Assembly: GCF_902712855.1 (NCBI RefSeq)
Contig: NZ_LR743507.1
Location: forward strand, 1,970,001-2,034,000
Direction: 5' to 3'
DNA from: Variovorax paradoxus
GTDB taxonomy: Bacteria; Pseudomonadota; Gammaproteobacteria; Burkholderiales; Burkholderiaceae_C
Length of the DNA stretch: 64,000 bases
In this document: positions 1 to 8,095 of the stretch, in pieces
Layout of the letters: each line of letters starts with the position of its first letter
How positions within the stretch are numbered: the stretch's first letter is position 1
Translations under genes and position numbers: made by a program
The notes under the pieces: generated by a model
Seen by the model: the letters and a program-made list of their open reading frames with translations, nothing else
Databases searched by the model: none
Told to the model about the DNA's origin: nothing

Positions 1-1
1 G

Positions 2-277
2 GAACTGCAGGGCGAACGCCGGCCGGTCTACACCAAGGTCGAGCAGCACGGTCATGAAGCCGAGGTGTTCAAGGGCTGGGAGCAAGTCACCCCCGGCACC
101 CTGACGCCCGTGCAGTACGACAATGCGGTCGGCGACCTGGTCAGTTACCTGCAATGGATGGCCGAACCGGCACAGAACACCCGCATTCGCATCGGCGTCT
201 GGGTGCTGCTGTTCCTGGCCATGTCGGTGGTATTCGTGTGGCGGCTGAACGCCTCGTACTGGAAAGACGTCAAGTAA
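2..277 (+). CDS. petC: Cytochrome c1, C-terminal part (partial)
   Basis: The last 91 codons of a protein whose start lies before the window. The visible part has the end of the periplasmic haem domain followed by one hydrophobic helix (about VWVLLFLAMSVVFVW) and a short charged tail ending WKDVK. This is the usual C-terminal anchor of cytochrome c1 of the cytochrome bc1 complex, which passes electrons from the Rieske centre to soluble cytochrome c at the inner membrane. The CxxCH haem motif is outside the window. In Burkholderiales petC is normally followed by sspA and sspB, as here, which supports the call. A strong terminator follows the stop codon. Confidence 0.88.
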   Translation, partial: ELQGERRPVYTKVEQHGHEAEVFKGWEQVTPGTLTPVQYDNAVGDLVSYLQWMAEPAQNTRIRIGVWVLLFLAMSVVFVWRLNASYWKDVK

Positions 278-320
278 TTCCGTCCACGCCGACCGGACGC
301 CCCCGGGCATCCGGTCCCAC

Positions 321-352
321 AGAGTGGGTTGCCAACGCGACCCACTCTTTTT
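321..352 (+). terminator. Rho-independent terminator after petC
   Basis: A perfect 9-bp stem, AGAGTGGGT (321-329) with ACCCACTCT (340-348), has a 10-nt loop and is followed by a T-rich run. It ends the petABC transcript just before sspA. Confidence 0.85.
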
Positions 353-373
353 GATTTTTAGGAGTCTCTTGCC

Positions 374-985
374 ATGATGGTCTTGTATTCAGGAACGACC
401 TGCCCCTTTTCCCACCGCTGCCGCTTCGTGTTGTTCGAAAAGGGCATGGACTTCGAGATCCGCGACGTCGATCTCTACAACAAGCCCGAAGACATCAGCG
501 TGATGAATCCGTACGGCCAGGTGCCGATCCTGGTCGAGCGCGACCTGATCCTGTACGAATCGAACATCATCAACGAGTACATCGACGAGCGCTTCCCGCA
601 TCCGCAGCTGATGCCCGGCGACCCGGTCGACCGCGCCCGCGTGCGCCTGTTCCTGCTCAACTTCGAGAAGGAACTGTTCGTGCATGTCTCGACGCTCGAG
701 AACCGCACCACCAAGGGTAACGAGAAGGCACTGGAAAAGGCCCGCTCGCACATCCGCGACCGCCTCACGCAGCTGGCACCCGTGTTCCTCAAGAACAAGT
801 ACATGCTGGGCGACAACTTCTCGATGCTCGACGTGGCCATCGCACCGCTGTTGTGGCGCCTGGACTACTACGGCATCGACCTCAGCAAGAACGCGGCCCC
901 GCTGCTGAAGTACGCCGAGCGCATCTTCTCGCGCCCGGCTTACATCGAAGCACTGACGCCGTCCGAAAAGGTTATGCGAAAGTAA
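374..985 (+). CDS. sspA: Stringent starvation protein A (glutathione S-transferase fold)
   Basis: A 203-residue protein with a thioredoxin-like N-terminal half (MMVLYSGTTCPFSHRCRFVL, then a YGQVPILVERD segment typical of the GST cis-proline loop) and an all-helical C-terminal half. In the SspA family this fold binds RNA polymerase and alters promoter choice during starvation and acid stress; it does not act as a glutathione transferase. The length and the SspB partner downstream fit the family. The first ATG of the tandem ATGATG is used, with a GGAG-like site at 361. The gene is separated from sspB by a family-1 dispersed repeat, so the two may be differently expressed. Confidence 0.95.
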   Translation: MMVLYSGTTCPFSHRCRFVLFEKGMDFEIRDVDLYNKPEDISVMNPYGQVPILVERDLILYESNIINEYIDERFPHPQLMPGDPVDRARVRLFLLNFEKELFVHVSTLENRTTKGNEKALEKARSHIRDRLTQLAPVFLKNKYMLGDNFSMLDVAIAPLLWRLDYYGIDLSKNAAPLLKYAERIFSRPAYIEALTPSEKVMRK

Positions 986-996
986 TTAAGATCGCC

Positions 997-1083
997 CGCA
1001 GGCTTCGCGCACTTCGTGTCGCTTCGCCGACCCCCCTTCGGGGGCAGCACCTGCGGACCGGCAAAACCGGTTCCGCGGTGTTC
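997..1083 (-). repeat. Family-1 dispersed palindromic repeat (after sspA)
   Basis: An element of about 87 bp containing GCTTCGCGCACTTCGTGTCG, a C5/G5 hairpin and a CCGG...CCGG hairpin. It matches the other family-1 copies in this window. It begins 11 bp after the sspA stop codon, with its CAGGCTTCGCG end nearest that stop. Confidence 0.85.
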
Positions 1084-1142
1084 CGCGAAAAGACAGTGGC
1101 CACTTCGAGGCTGCGATTTCGCGATTGCAGGGTACTAATTTC

Positions 1143-1712
1143 ATGATCAACGCGCTCGAGTCGTCATCCACCCGCCCTTATCTCATCCGGGCGTTGTACG
1201 AATGGTGCACCGACAACGGGTTCACGCCCTATGTGGCGGTGCAGGTCGACGACACCGTCCAGGTGCCGCGCGAGTACGTGAAGAACGGCGAGATAGTGCT
1301 CAACATCAGCTTCGACGCGACGAGTTCGCTCAAGCTCGGCAACGACTTCATCGAGTTCAAGGCCCGTTTCGCGGGCACTGCACGCGAAATCAGCGTGCCG
1401 GTGGGTCGCGTGATCGCGATCTACGCACGCGAGAACGGCCAGGGCATGGCGTTTCCGGCGCCGGCTCCTTCGGTTCCCGCGGAGCACGGCGATGCGCCGG
1501 CTGCGGCTGCGTCGACCCAGGGTCCGGCCCGCATGCCGTTGCGCGACGCTTCGCGCGGCACCGAAGGCGATGCCAGCAAGATCGTGCATCTGGTCACGGG
1601 CGAGGAGGGCGACGAAACCGTCGGCGCGGGTTCGCCTGCGGACCCTGTCGACGAGCCACCGCGTCCGCCAGCCGGCGGGGGCGCACGGCCTTCGCTCAAG
1701 CGCATCAAGTAG
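1143..1712 (+). CDS. sspB: ClpXP protease specificity-enhancing factor SspB
   Basis: A 189-residue adaptor that delivers ssrA-tagged and other substrates to the ClpXP protease. The N-terminal domain (SSSTRPYLIRALYEWCTDNG, then VQVPREYVKNGEIVLNIS) is the conserved substrate-binding fold. The middle is a flexible Ala/Pro-rich linker and the C-terminus is a short basic tail (SLKRIK) like the XB motif that docks on the ClpX zinc domain. The ATG at 1143 is preferred over an in-frame TTG at 1125 because family members begin just before the STRPYLIRALYEW motif. It follows sspA as usual in proteobacteria. Confidence 0.93.
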   Translation: MINALESSSTRPYLIRALYEWCTDNGFTPYVAVQVDDTVQVPREYVKNGEIVLNISFDATSSLKLGNDFIEFKARFAGTAREISVPVGRVIAIYARENGQGMAFPAPAPSVPAEHGDAPAAAASTQGPARMPLRDASRGTEGDASKIVHLVTGEEGDETVGAGSPADPVDEPPRPPAGGGARPSLKRIK

Positions 1713-1782
1713 TGAGCGGGTCGGGGCCGCTCGGCCGGTCCACCGGCCGGTGCCACTAGAATCACGCCCTGGATTTTCTTCA

Positions 1783-1858
1783 GCCGCTTTAGCTCAATTG
1801 GTAGAGCACCCGCCTTGTAAGCGGAAGGTCGTCAGTTCGATTCCGACAAGCGGCACCA
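1783..1858 (+). tRNA. trnT: tRNA-Thr (anticodon TGT)
   Basis: A 76-nt cloverleaf. The acceptor stem GCCGCTT pairs perfectly with AAGCGGC, and CCA is encoded. The anticodon loop CTTGTAA gives TGT, reading ACA. The T-loop has the usual TTCGATT. One C-A mismatch lies at the base of the anticodon stem. Confidence 0.95.
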
Positions 1859-1865
1859 AGCAGAA

Positions 1866-1898
1866 CCCCCTGTGTTTTCACCGACACAGGGGGTTTTT
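1866..1898 (+). terminator. Rho-independent terminator after tRNA-Thr
   Basis: A perfect 10-bp stem, CCCCCTGTGT (1866-1875) with ACACAGGGGG (1884-1893), has an 8-nt loop and is followed by T5. It ends the tRNA transcript and faces the end of the converging minus-strand operon. Confidence 0.93.
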
Positions 1899-1914
1899 CT
1901 TTGGTGGCCAAGCT

Positions 1915-4077
1915 TCAGGCAGCGGCCGACTGCGCCACGCCCTGCATCAGCAAGCCGAGCATCGCCAGCTGCGCCACCAGCGCGGGCCGCCGGGCCGAAC
2001 GCAGGTTCTCCAGCACCTCACCCAGCAGCGCGGCGCCCCGCACCAGCCCGGACTGCTTCAGTCGCAGCACCTGCGCTTCCGCCCGCGACAGCGCGCCGCC
2101 GCCCTGATGCCGCAGGCCCTGGCGCAGCCACATGGCCAGCAGTTCGAGCGTGTCGGCGGCCAGTGCATGCAGCGGCGGCGTGTCGTCGATCTCGGAGTGC
2201 AGGCCGAGCGGCTGCGCCGCCGGCGCCTCCACCTGGAGGACCACCGCCCGCTGTGCCGTCAACAGGCTCAGCGGCTGCATCACGGGTTGGCCGCCTTGCA
2301 GATGGACCATGCCCGCGACGGCGCGCAGCGCGCCATAGTCGCCGGCCAAGGTGCGTGCCAGTGCGTCGACCGCGCCCGGCGCCACCGCACGGTGCGGCAG
2401 TGCGAGGCGCAGCCGCTGCGCGTCGGCCATGTCGGTCGCGTTGTCTGCCGCGTCATCCGGCGGCGCCTGGACCAGCTCCGCATGCAGCACCTGCGCTGCC
2501 GCGTCCCAGTGGCTGGCCACCACCTCCATGCGATCGAATGCCACGACGTGCAGTTGCCCCGAAGCCCCGTCGGACGCGCCGGCCGCCGCCTGGCGCGGCC
2601 GCACGAAATCCGGCGGCGCGTCGCGCAGATGGTCGGCCAGCGCGGCCACGCTGGCCTGCCGCAGCGGCGCGACCAAGTCGTTCCACGAGGTGGGCGACAG
2701 CGGCAGGACGCCGGTCTGCCGCGCGCCGGCCGTGATGTCGACCAGCCCGTTGGCGCGCCGCGTCGCGGTCTTGGTGATGACCTGCCCGCTTGCGACCTGG
2801 CGCAGCGGAAAGCCCGCGACGCGCCGGTTCATCAGCGCCTGTGCCGCGCCGCCTGCCGCCGCATCGGCCGCGCGCGACCACTGGCGTTCGAGCACCGTCA
2901 CGTTCTGCGTGTCGGGGTCGGCAAAGAGAACGCTCGCGCCTTCGGCCGCGTCGTCCGACCACAGCGCCGCACCGAGCGACACCAGCCGCAGGTGGTCGAG
3001 CGCCACCTCGCCCTTCACGCCCACGCCGAGGATCTGGCTTGCCAGCAGCGCGGGTCGCTCGGAGGGCCGGGGCTGCTCGGCGTGTTCGGCCGCCTGCAGC
3101 CGCGCCCACAGCTCGGCCAGCACGCGCACCAGCCGCAGCGGCTCGAAACGGCTGCTGCGCGCCTGCTGCGCCTGCAGCAGCTGCCGCAGTTCGTCGAGCG
3201 CGTCGTCGATCCAGTTCCAGCCGAGCGCGCGCGACTGCTCGCGCACGGCTTCGAAACGCGCAGCCAGCGCCATCAGCGGCTGGCTCGAGCCGTCGAGCCA
3301 GAGCGACAGCAGCAGGGCGTCGATATCGGTGCGCAGCGCGCGTGCCGGCTCGCCTTGCATCAGGCGCTGTTGCGCGGCCGGTGCGGCTTCGGTGCCGTCC
3401 GGTCCCGGCGGCACGACCTCGACCATCGCTTCCGCCGAACCGGGCGCCAGCGGGCCGGCCTGCCGGAACGCCCACACCGCGATCGCCACGTGCGCGCAGC
3501 CGCTGCCCTGCTTGCAATCGCAGCGTGCATGCACGAGCGAGCTGCGCGAGAAGAAGCGCACGCTGCACATCGGCAGCCGGGCCACCGGCGGCGCGCTGGC
3601 GCTGCGCCAGGCCTGCACGCCGACCACGGGCCGCGCGGCGGCGAGCCTGCCGGCCTGCTCGATCACGGAGGGTGCGAGGCTCGCGGCCAGCGCGGCATCG
3701 TCGAACTGGGCGGGGCTCCAGGCGCCGTCCGCTTCGGCCGGGGCGCCTCCCGCCGTGGCCATGGATGTGGACGGTGCTGGCGCAGAAGCAGCCTGCGCCT
3801 GGTACGCCAGCACCAGCATCACCCGGTGCCGGCACATGCCGCTCGCGGGGCAACTACATTGCGCGTCGCGCAGCGTGCGCCCCGGCGGCAGGGTGGTGCG
3901 CACGCCGTCGTCGAAGCTCGCGGTCACGGTGCCGTCCGCGCCGCTTTCCAGTTTCGGCAGCACGCCGGCCGCCACGTCCTTTTGCGCGCGCTTCACGAAA
4001 CCCGCGTTGGCGAGCGCCGTCAGTGCCTCGGGCGTGAGTTCGAGCAGGTCGGCACGCACTGCGACGGCGCCGCTCAT
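1915..4077 (-). CDS. SWIM zinc-finger protein (YehQ-like)
   Basis: A 720-residue protein with two SWIM-type zinc motifs of the form CxC-x5-CxH: C74, C76, C82, H84 and C186, C188, C194, H196. The remainder is Ala/Leu-rich helical sequence with no catalytic motif I recognise. SWIM fingers bind DNA or protein. In E. coli the SWIM protein YehQ sits in a set with a MoxR ATPase and a VWA protein, the same company as here. The start ATG at 4077 overlaps the upstream VWA gene's stop (ATGA), which fixes the start and implies translational coupling. It is the last gene of the operon and runs up to the tRNA-Thr terminator. Its molecular role is unknown. Confidence 0.8.
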   Translation of the reverse strand: MSGAVAVRADLLELTPEALTALANAGFVKRAQKDVAAGVLPKLESGADGTVTASFDDGVRTTLPPGRTLRDAQCSCPASGMCRHRVMLVLAYQAQAASAPAPSTSMATAGGAPAEADGAWSPAQFDDAALAASLAPSVIEQAGRLAAARPVVGVQAWRSASAPPVARLPMCSVRFFSRSSLVHARCDCKQGSGCAHVAIAVWAFRQAGPLAPGSAEAMVEVVPPGPDGTEAAPAAQQRLMQGEPARALRTDIDALLLSLWLDGSSQPLMALAARFEAVREQSRALGWNWIDDALDELRQLLQAQQARSSRFEPLRLVRVLAELWARLQAAEHAEQPRPSERPALLASQILGVGVKGEVALDHLRLVSLGAALWSDDAAEGASVLFADPDTQNVTVLERQWSRAADAAAGGAAQALMNRRVAGFPLRQVASGQVITKTATRRANGLVDITAGARQTGVLPLSPTSWNDLVAPLRQASVAALADHLRDAPPDFVRPRQAAAGASDGASGQLHVVAFDRMEVVASHWDAAAQVLHAELVQAPPDDAADNATDMADAQRLRLALPHRAVAPGAVDALARTLAGDYGALRAVAGMVHLQGGQPVMQPLSLLTAQRAVVLQVEAPAAQPLGLHSEIDDTPPLHALAADTLELLAMWLRQGLRHQGGGALSRAEAQVLRLKQSGLVRGAALLGEVLENLRSARRPALVAQLAMLGLLMQGVAQSAAA

Positions 4078-5198
4078 GCCTGCACCTTCTCGGCCAGCCA
4101 GCCCGCCAGCTGCCCCGGCGTCATCGCGCCGATCTGCGCACCTTCGCGCACCAGCCGCGCGGCCATTTCGCGGTCGTAGTTGGGCTCGGCCTTCGAATCC
4201 AGCGCGGCCAGGCCGAGCACCTTGGCGCCCGACTCCACCAGCGCCTTCACGCGCCGCACCAGCTCGTGCGGACTGCCGCCTTCGTAGAAGTCGCTCACCA
4301 GCACCACGATGCTCCTGGCCGGATTGGCGATGAGCGACTGCGCGTAGCCCACCGCCTTCGCGATGTCGGTGCCGCCGCCCAGCTGCACCTTCATGAGCAG
4401 CTCGACCGGGTCCGACACGTCGGCCGTCAGGTCGACCACCGCGGTGTCGAAGGCCACCAGCCGCGTGCGCATGCCGGGCAACTGCCAGAGGCAGGCGGCC
4501 ATCACCGCGCTGTGGATCACCGAGTCGACCATCGAGCCGCTCTGGTCGATCAGCAGCACGATGTCCCACGGCTCGGCATGCCGCCGGGTGCGGCTGATGA
4601 ACACCGGCCGCTCCACATAGAGCTTGCGGCGCTCGGGGTCGTAGCGGTGCAGGTTGGCGGCGAGCGTCTGCTTGAAGTCGAAGTTGCGCGCGACCTTCAT
4701 GCGCGAGCGGCGCCGCCGGTCCCGGCTGCCGCTGAAGGCCTGCCGCACCTCGGTCGCCAGTTTCTCCATGATGCGGCGCACCACCTCGGCCACCAGCTTG
4801 CGCGCGGCCGCCAGCACCTCGGGGTTCATCAGGTGCTTGGTGTGCAGCACGGCGCGCAGCAGCGACTCCGAGGGCTCGATGCGCTCCAGCACCTCGAGGT
4901 TGGTCACGACCTCGTCGATGCCGTAGCGTTCCACGGCGTCCTGCTCGAGCCGCTCGATCACTTCCTTCGGAAAGAGCGTGTGGATGGTGTTGATCCAGTC
5001 GGGCGTGCTGAGGGCGGACGGGCCCAGCCCGGCGCTGCGTTCGCCGCGGCTCGCGCGGTCGCTGTCGCGGCCGTAGAGCCAGTCGAGCGCGGCATCGGCG
5101 GCCTGCGCGTCCGCGCTCAGGCTGCCGCAGGCGGCCTCGGCCGGATCGCCCAGCAGCAGGCGCCAGCGCTGCAGCGGATCGGGAATGTCGAGGCTCAT
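4074..5198 (-). CDS. VWA (von Willebrand factor A) domain protein, YehP-like
   Basis: A 374-residue cytoplasmic protein with no signal peptide or membrane segment. An N-terminal helical region (about 1-200) leads into a VWA domain with an intact metal-ion-dependent adhesion site: D218-x-S220-x-S222, T277 in GGGTDI, and D303 in SDFYEGG. VWA partners of MoxR ATPases usually recruit or hold the client protein while the AAA+ ring remodels it. The gene overlaps its neighbours on both sides by four bases (ATGA), so it is made together with the DUF5682 and SWIM proteins. The intact metal site suggests a functional protein; the client is unknown. Confidence 0.85.
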   Translation of the reverse strand: MSLDIPDPLQRWRLLLGDPAEAACGSLSADAQAADAALDWLYGRDSDRASRGERSAGLGPSALSTPDWINTIHTLFPKEVIERLEQDAVERYGIDEVVTNLEVLERIEPSESLLRAVLHTKHLMNPEVLAAARKLVAEVVRRIMEKLATEVRQAFSGSRDRRRRSRMKVARNFDFKQTLAANLHRYDPERRKLYVERPVFISRTRRHAEPWDIVLLIDQSGSMVDSVIHSAVMAACLWQLPGMRTRLVAFDTAVVDLTADVSDPVELLMKVQLGGGTDIAKAVGYAQSLIANPARSIVVLVSDFYEGGSPHELVRRVKALVESGAKVLGLAALDSKAEPNYDREMAARLVREGAQIGAMTPGQLAGWLAEKVQA

Positions 5199-7654
5199 GG
5201 GCTTGGGGCTTCCTGTGTGTGGTCCAGCGTCACGCCCCAGCCCGCGAGGCGCGCCAGCACAGCGTCTTCCGCGCGGCGGGCCTCGGCCAGCTGCCCGGGT
5301 GCGGCCTCGCCGGTGCGGTGGGCGGTGAGCGCGCGGCGCGAGAGGTGCGTGGCATCGTGCAGCGCCAGCACCTGGTCGGCGAGCAGGCCGCGTTCCTGCG
5401 GCGGCAGCCACGAGAAGGCGCCGCGCAGGCTGGGCATGGCCCGCACGAAGTCGGCGTTGTCCAGCGCCTGCACCGTTCGGTCCATGCCGGCGATGAAGGC
5501 CGGCTCGGACGCGAGCACTTCGCGCGCCAGCGCCAGCAGGCCGGTCAGCGCGTCGCCGAGCACCGGCGCGGGCAGCGAGTGCAGCAGCTGCATCGCTTCG
5601 CTCACACCGTCCTCTTGCGGCTGTGCGCCGGCCATGCGGCCGGCCAGGCTCAGCACGGCGCCGAGTGCGGCACCGCGGCTCACGGGTGCCGCGCTGGCGT
5701 CGCTCGCCTTGCGCTGCCAGACGGCCAATGCGCGGGCGGGTTCCACGTCGAGCAGCGAAGGTGCCGCCGCATCGTGGCCGTGGTCCTGCGCGTGGGCCAG
5801 CACGTCGGCCACGATCTGCCGCAGCGCCCGGTGGCCCTCGATGTGCGGCTGCATGTCGGCCGGCGCGACGTCGGCGGCCGGCTCCAGCAGCCACAGCGCG
5901 CGGTCGAAGCCCGCCGAGATCACCACGCGCAGCACCGGCGCGCCGGCCATGCCGAGCGTGTGGCCGTGCCGCAGCAGCGTGTGCAGCACCGACAGCGCAG
6001 GGCCCAGCGCCTCGAAACGCGGCTCGCTCGCGATGGCACCCTGCAGCTCGCGCAGCAGCGAATCGCTGAGCGCGGAAAGTCCCGCCCAGGCGGCCTGGTT
6101 GATGCCCTCGGCGAGCGGGCCGATCTGGCCGTGCGCCTGCCGCAGGTCGTCCTCCAGCCGGGCGCGCGCCGCGTCGTGCAGGCTCGCGCCCCAGGCGCCG
6201 GCCTCGATCAGCGCGGCCTGCTGCTCCAGCGGCTCGCCCAGTGTCCAGAGTTCGGTGCGTTCGCCCGACATCGCGAGCTTCGGTCCCTGCGTGCGGCGCA
6301 CGCCGGGCAGTCGAAGAATCGACAGCCGGTGCAGCACGCGGCTGCGGGCGCGGTCGGTCTCGGCCAGCAGGTCGAGCTTGAGCGTGCCGCGCAGCACGAT
6401 GCCGTGTGCCGCCAGCTCGGCCTGCACGGCGGCCACCAGCGGCGGCTGCGGCGTGCCGGGCGCCAGCCGCCCGAGGGTGTCGCCGGCCAGCACGTCCATG
6501 GCCTGCACCAGCACCGGGTCGGTGCCCGGCCGCATCGCGCCCCGGTAGGTCCAGGGCAGAGGTGCATCGAGCGCGTCCTTCACGAGCGCGCCGGCCAGCG
6601 CGTCGAGCCAGTCGGAGCGCAGCGGCTTCTCGTGCCCGCGCAGCAATGCGAGTCCCTGGGCGCGCAGGTGCACCGCCATCAGGTCGGCGGTGGAGGCGGG
6701 CAGCTTCTTTTCGCGCAGGCGCTGCATCACCTGCTGCAGCGCGCGGTGCGCCGCGCCTTCGGGGCCGAGTTCCCACACCCACTGGTAGTAGGCCGGTGAC
6801 GGCATGCCCGAGGCATAGCCGGCGAAGGCGTCGAGGCGCTTGAAGGTGTAGGGCACGAGGTACGAGCCGAAGCGCAGGGCGGCGTCGGGCGCGCCCGTGC
6901 GTGCGGCTGCGTCTTCATCGTTCTGCGATGCTTCGAGCGATGGCTGCGGCGTCGCGGGCAGTTCCGCCGGCATGCCGGCCCACAGCCGCGCCAGCGCCGG
7001 CGCGTGGTAGCCGCCGCACACGACCAGCGCCTGCGCACGGCCGGCTGCAGCGGGCTGTGCCATGGCCCAGGCGATCCAGCGCGCCATCGTCTCTTCGCGT
7101 GCCCGGTTGCCTTCGGAGCCGGGATCTTCGCCGCGCAGGTGATCGAAGTAGGTCGACAGGCGCTGCGCCAGTTCGGCCGCACTGCAGCCGTCCTCGAACA
7201 GGTGGTCCCACAGCGCGTCGCGGCCCTGCACCGAGAGCTTCGCGGTGAGTGCGCGCTCGTAGGCTTCGGCGCGCTCCTCGTGCTCGTGGTCGGCCACGTC
7301 GGCATAGCGGTTTTCCATGCGCGAGAAGGCATCGTGCCACGCGGGCAGGTCGATGAAGCGCACTGCGGCGCCGACCTCGCGTGCCACCACCAGCGCCTGC
7401 CATTCGGGCGAATGTTCGGCAAAGGGCGACCACGAGCCGTGGTGCCGCTCGCCGCCCGACAGGTAGCTGTAGATCGCCACCGGCAGCTGGTGCGGCAGGT
7501 AGAGCTCGTCGAGCCGTTCGTTGAAGTCGGCCGGCCCTTCGATCAGCACGTAGGCCGGCCGCAGCGTGCGGATGCGCTCGGCCACCAGCCGCGCACAGGC
7601 CGGGCTGTGGTGGCGCACGCCGATGATGTGCGGCGCGGGGACCGAATCGCTCAT
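5195..7654 (-). CDS. DUF5682 family protein (YehM-like)
   Basis: An 819-residue protein starting MSDSVPAPHIIGVRHHSPAC. The RHHSPAC motif near the N-terminus and the VVCGGYHAPAL segment near residue 230 mark the DUF5682 family, which has no assigned biochemical function. It occurs between MoxR ATPases and VWA proteins in many bacteria. The conserved His residues may form an active or binding site, but that is inference. The start at 7654 is chosen because homology-like sequence begins there; the reading frame continues upstream only because the tandem repeat unit is a multiple of three. The stop overlaps the VWA start. A 441-bp gap with four repeat units separates it from the MoxR gene. Confidence 0.78.
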   Translation of the reverse strand: MSDSVPAPHIIGVRHHSPACARLVAERIRTLRPAYVLIEGPADFNERLDELYLPHQLPVAIYSYLSGGERHHGSWSPFAEHSPEWQALVVAREVGAAVRFIDLPAWHDAFSRMENRYADVADHEHEERAEAYERALTAKLSVQGRDALWDHLFEDGCSAAELAQRLSTYFDHLRGEDPGSEGNRAREETMARWIAWAMAQPAAAGRAQALVVCGGYHAPALARLWAGMPAELPATPQPSLEASQNDEDAAARTGAPDAALRFGSYLVPYTFKRLDAFAGYASGMPSPAYYQWVWELGPEGAAHRALQQVMQRLREKKLPASTADLMAVHLRAQGLALLRGHEKPLRSDWLDALAGALVKDALDAPLPWTYRGAMRPGTDPVLVQAMDVLAGDTLGRLAPGTPQPPLVAAVQAELAAHGIVLRGTLKLDLLAETDRARSRVLHRLSILRLPGVRRTQGPKLAMSGERTELWTLGEPLEQQAALIEAGAWGASLHDAARARLEDDLRQAHGQIGPLAEGINQAAWAGLSALSDSLLRELQGAIASEPRFEALGPALSVLHTLLRHGHTLGMAGAPVLRVVISAGFDRALWLLEPAADVAPADMQPHIEGHRALRQIVADVLAHAQDHGHDAAAPSLLDVEPARALAVWQRKASDASAAPVSRGAALGAVLSLAGRMAGAQPQEDGVSEAMQLLHSLPAPVLGDALTGLLALAREVLASEPAFIAGMDRTVQALDNADFVRAMPSLRGAFSWLPPQERGLLADQVLALHDATHLSRRALTAHRTGEAAPGQLAEARRAEDAVLARLAGWGVTLDHTQEAPSP

Positions 7655-7703
7655 TGCAGTCCTCCGCCCCACGCCAAGCGAAGCAAGGGCCCGTCGCGAA
7701 ACA

Positions 7704-8095
7704 CCGCGGAACCGGCTCTGCCGGGCTGCGGGTGTTGCCCCCTGAAAGGGGGAAGGAGAAGCGACACGGAGTGCGCGAAGCCTGGGGGTGAGCCAAGGAC
7801 CACCGCGGAACCGGCTCTGCCGGGCTGCAGGTGTTGCCCCCTGAAAGGGGGAAGGAGCAGCGACACGAAGTGCGCGAATCCTGGGGGTGAGCCAAGGACC
7901 ACCGCGGAACCGGCTCTGCCGGACTGCGGGTGTTGCCCCCTGAAAGGGGGAAGGAGAAGCGAAACGGAGTGCGCGAAGCCTGGGGGTGAGCCAAGGACCA
8001 CCGCGGAACCGGCTTTGCCGGGCCGCAGGTGTTGCCCCCTGCAAGGGGGTAGGAGAAGCGACACGAAGTGCGCGAAGCCTGGGGGTTTGCTCATG
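7704..8095 (+). repeat. Tandem array of four family-1 repeat units, 99-bp period
   Basis: CCGCGGAACCGG recurs at 7704, 7803, 7902 and 8001, an exact 99-bp period. Each unit has an ~88-bp core with two hairpins (CCGGC-N3-GCCGG and CCCCCTGAAAGGGGG) plus an 11-bp linker. Units differ by a few bases. The array begins 49 bp upstream of the DUF5682 start and ends directly at the stop codon of the MoxR gene, filling the only large gap in the operon. Confidence 0.95.

Noticed and set aside
1492..4179. An 895-codon plus-strand frame across the tRNA and SWIM gene
   Set aside because: It runs through the tRNA and terminator and is antisense to the SWIM gene; the translation is Arg/Gln-rich without domains.
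7655..8044. An N-terminal extension of the DUF5682 protein through the tandem repeats
   Set aside because: The frame is open only because the repeat period is divisible by three; protein-like sequence begins at MSDSVPAPHIIGVRHHSPAC.
7704..8095. A CRISPR array
   Set aside because: The repeats are long and directly contiguous, with constant 11-bp linkers and no variable spacers, and no cas gene is present.
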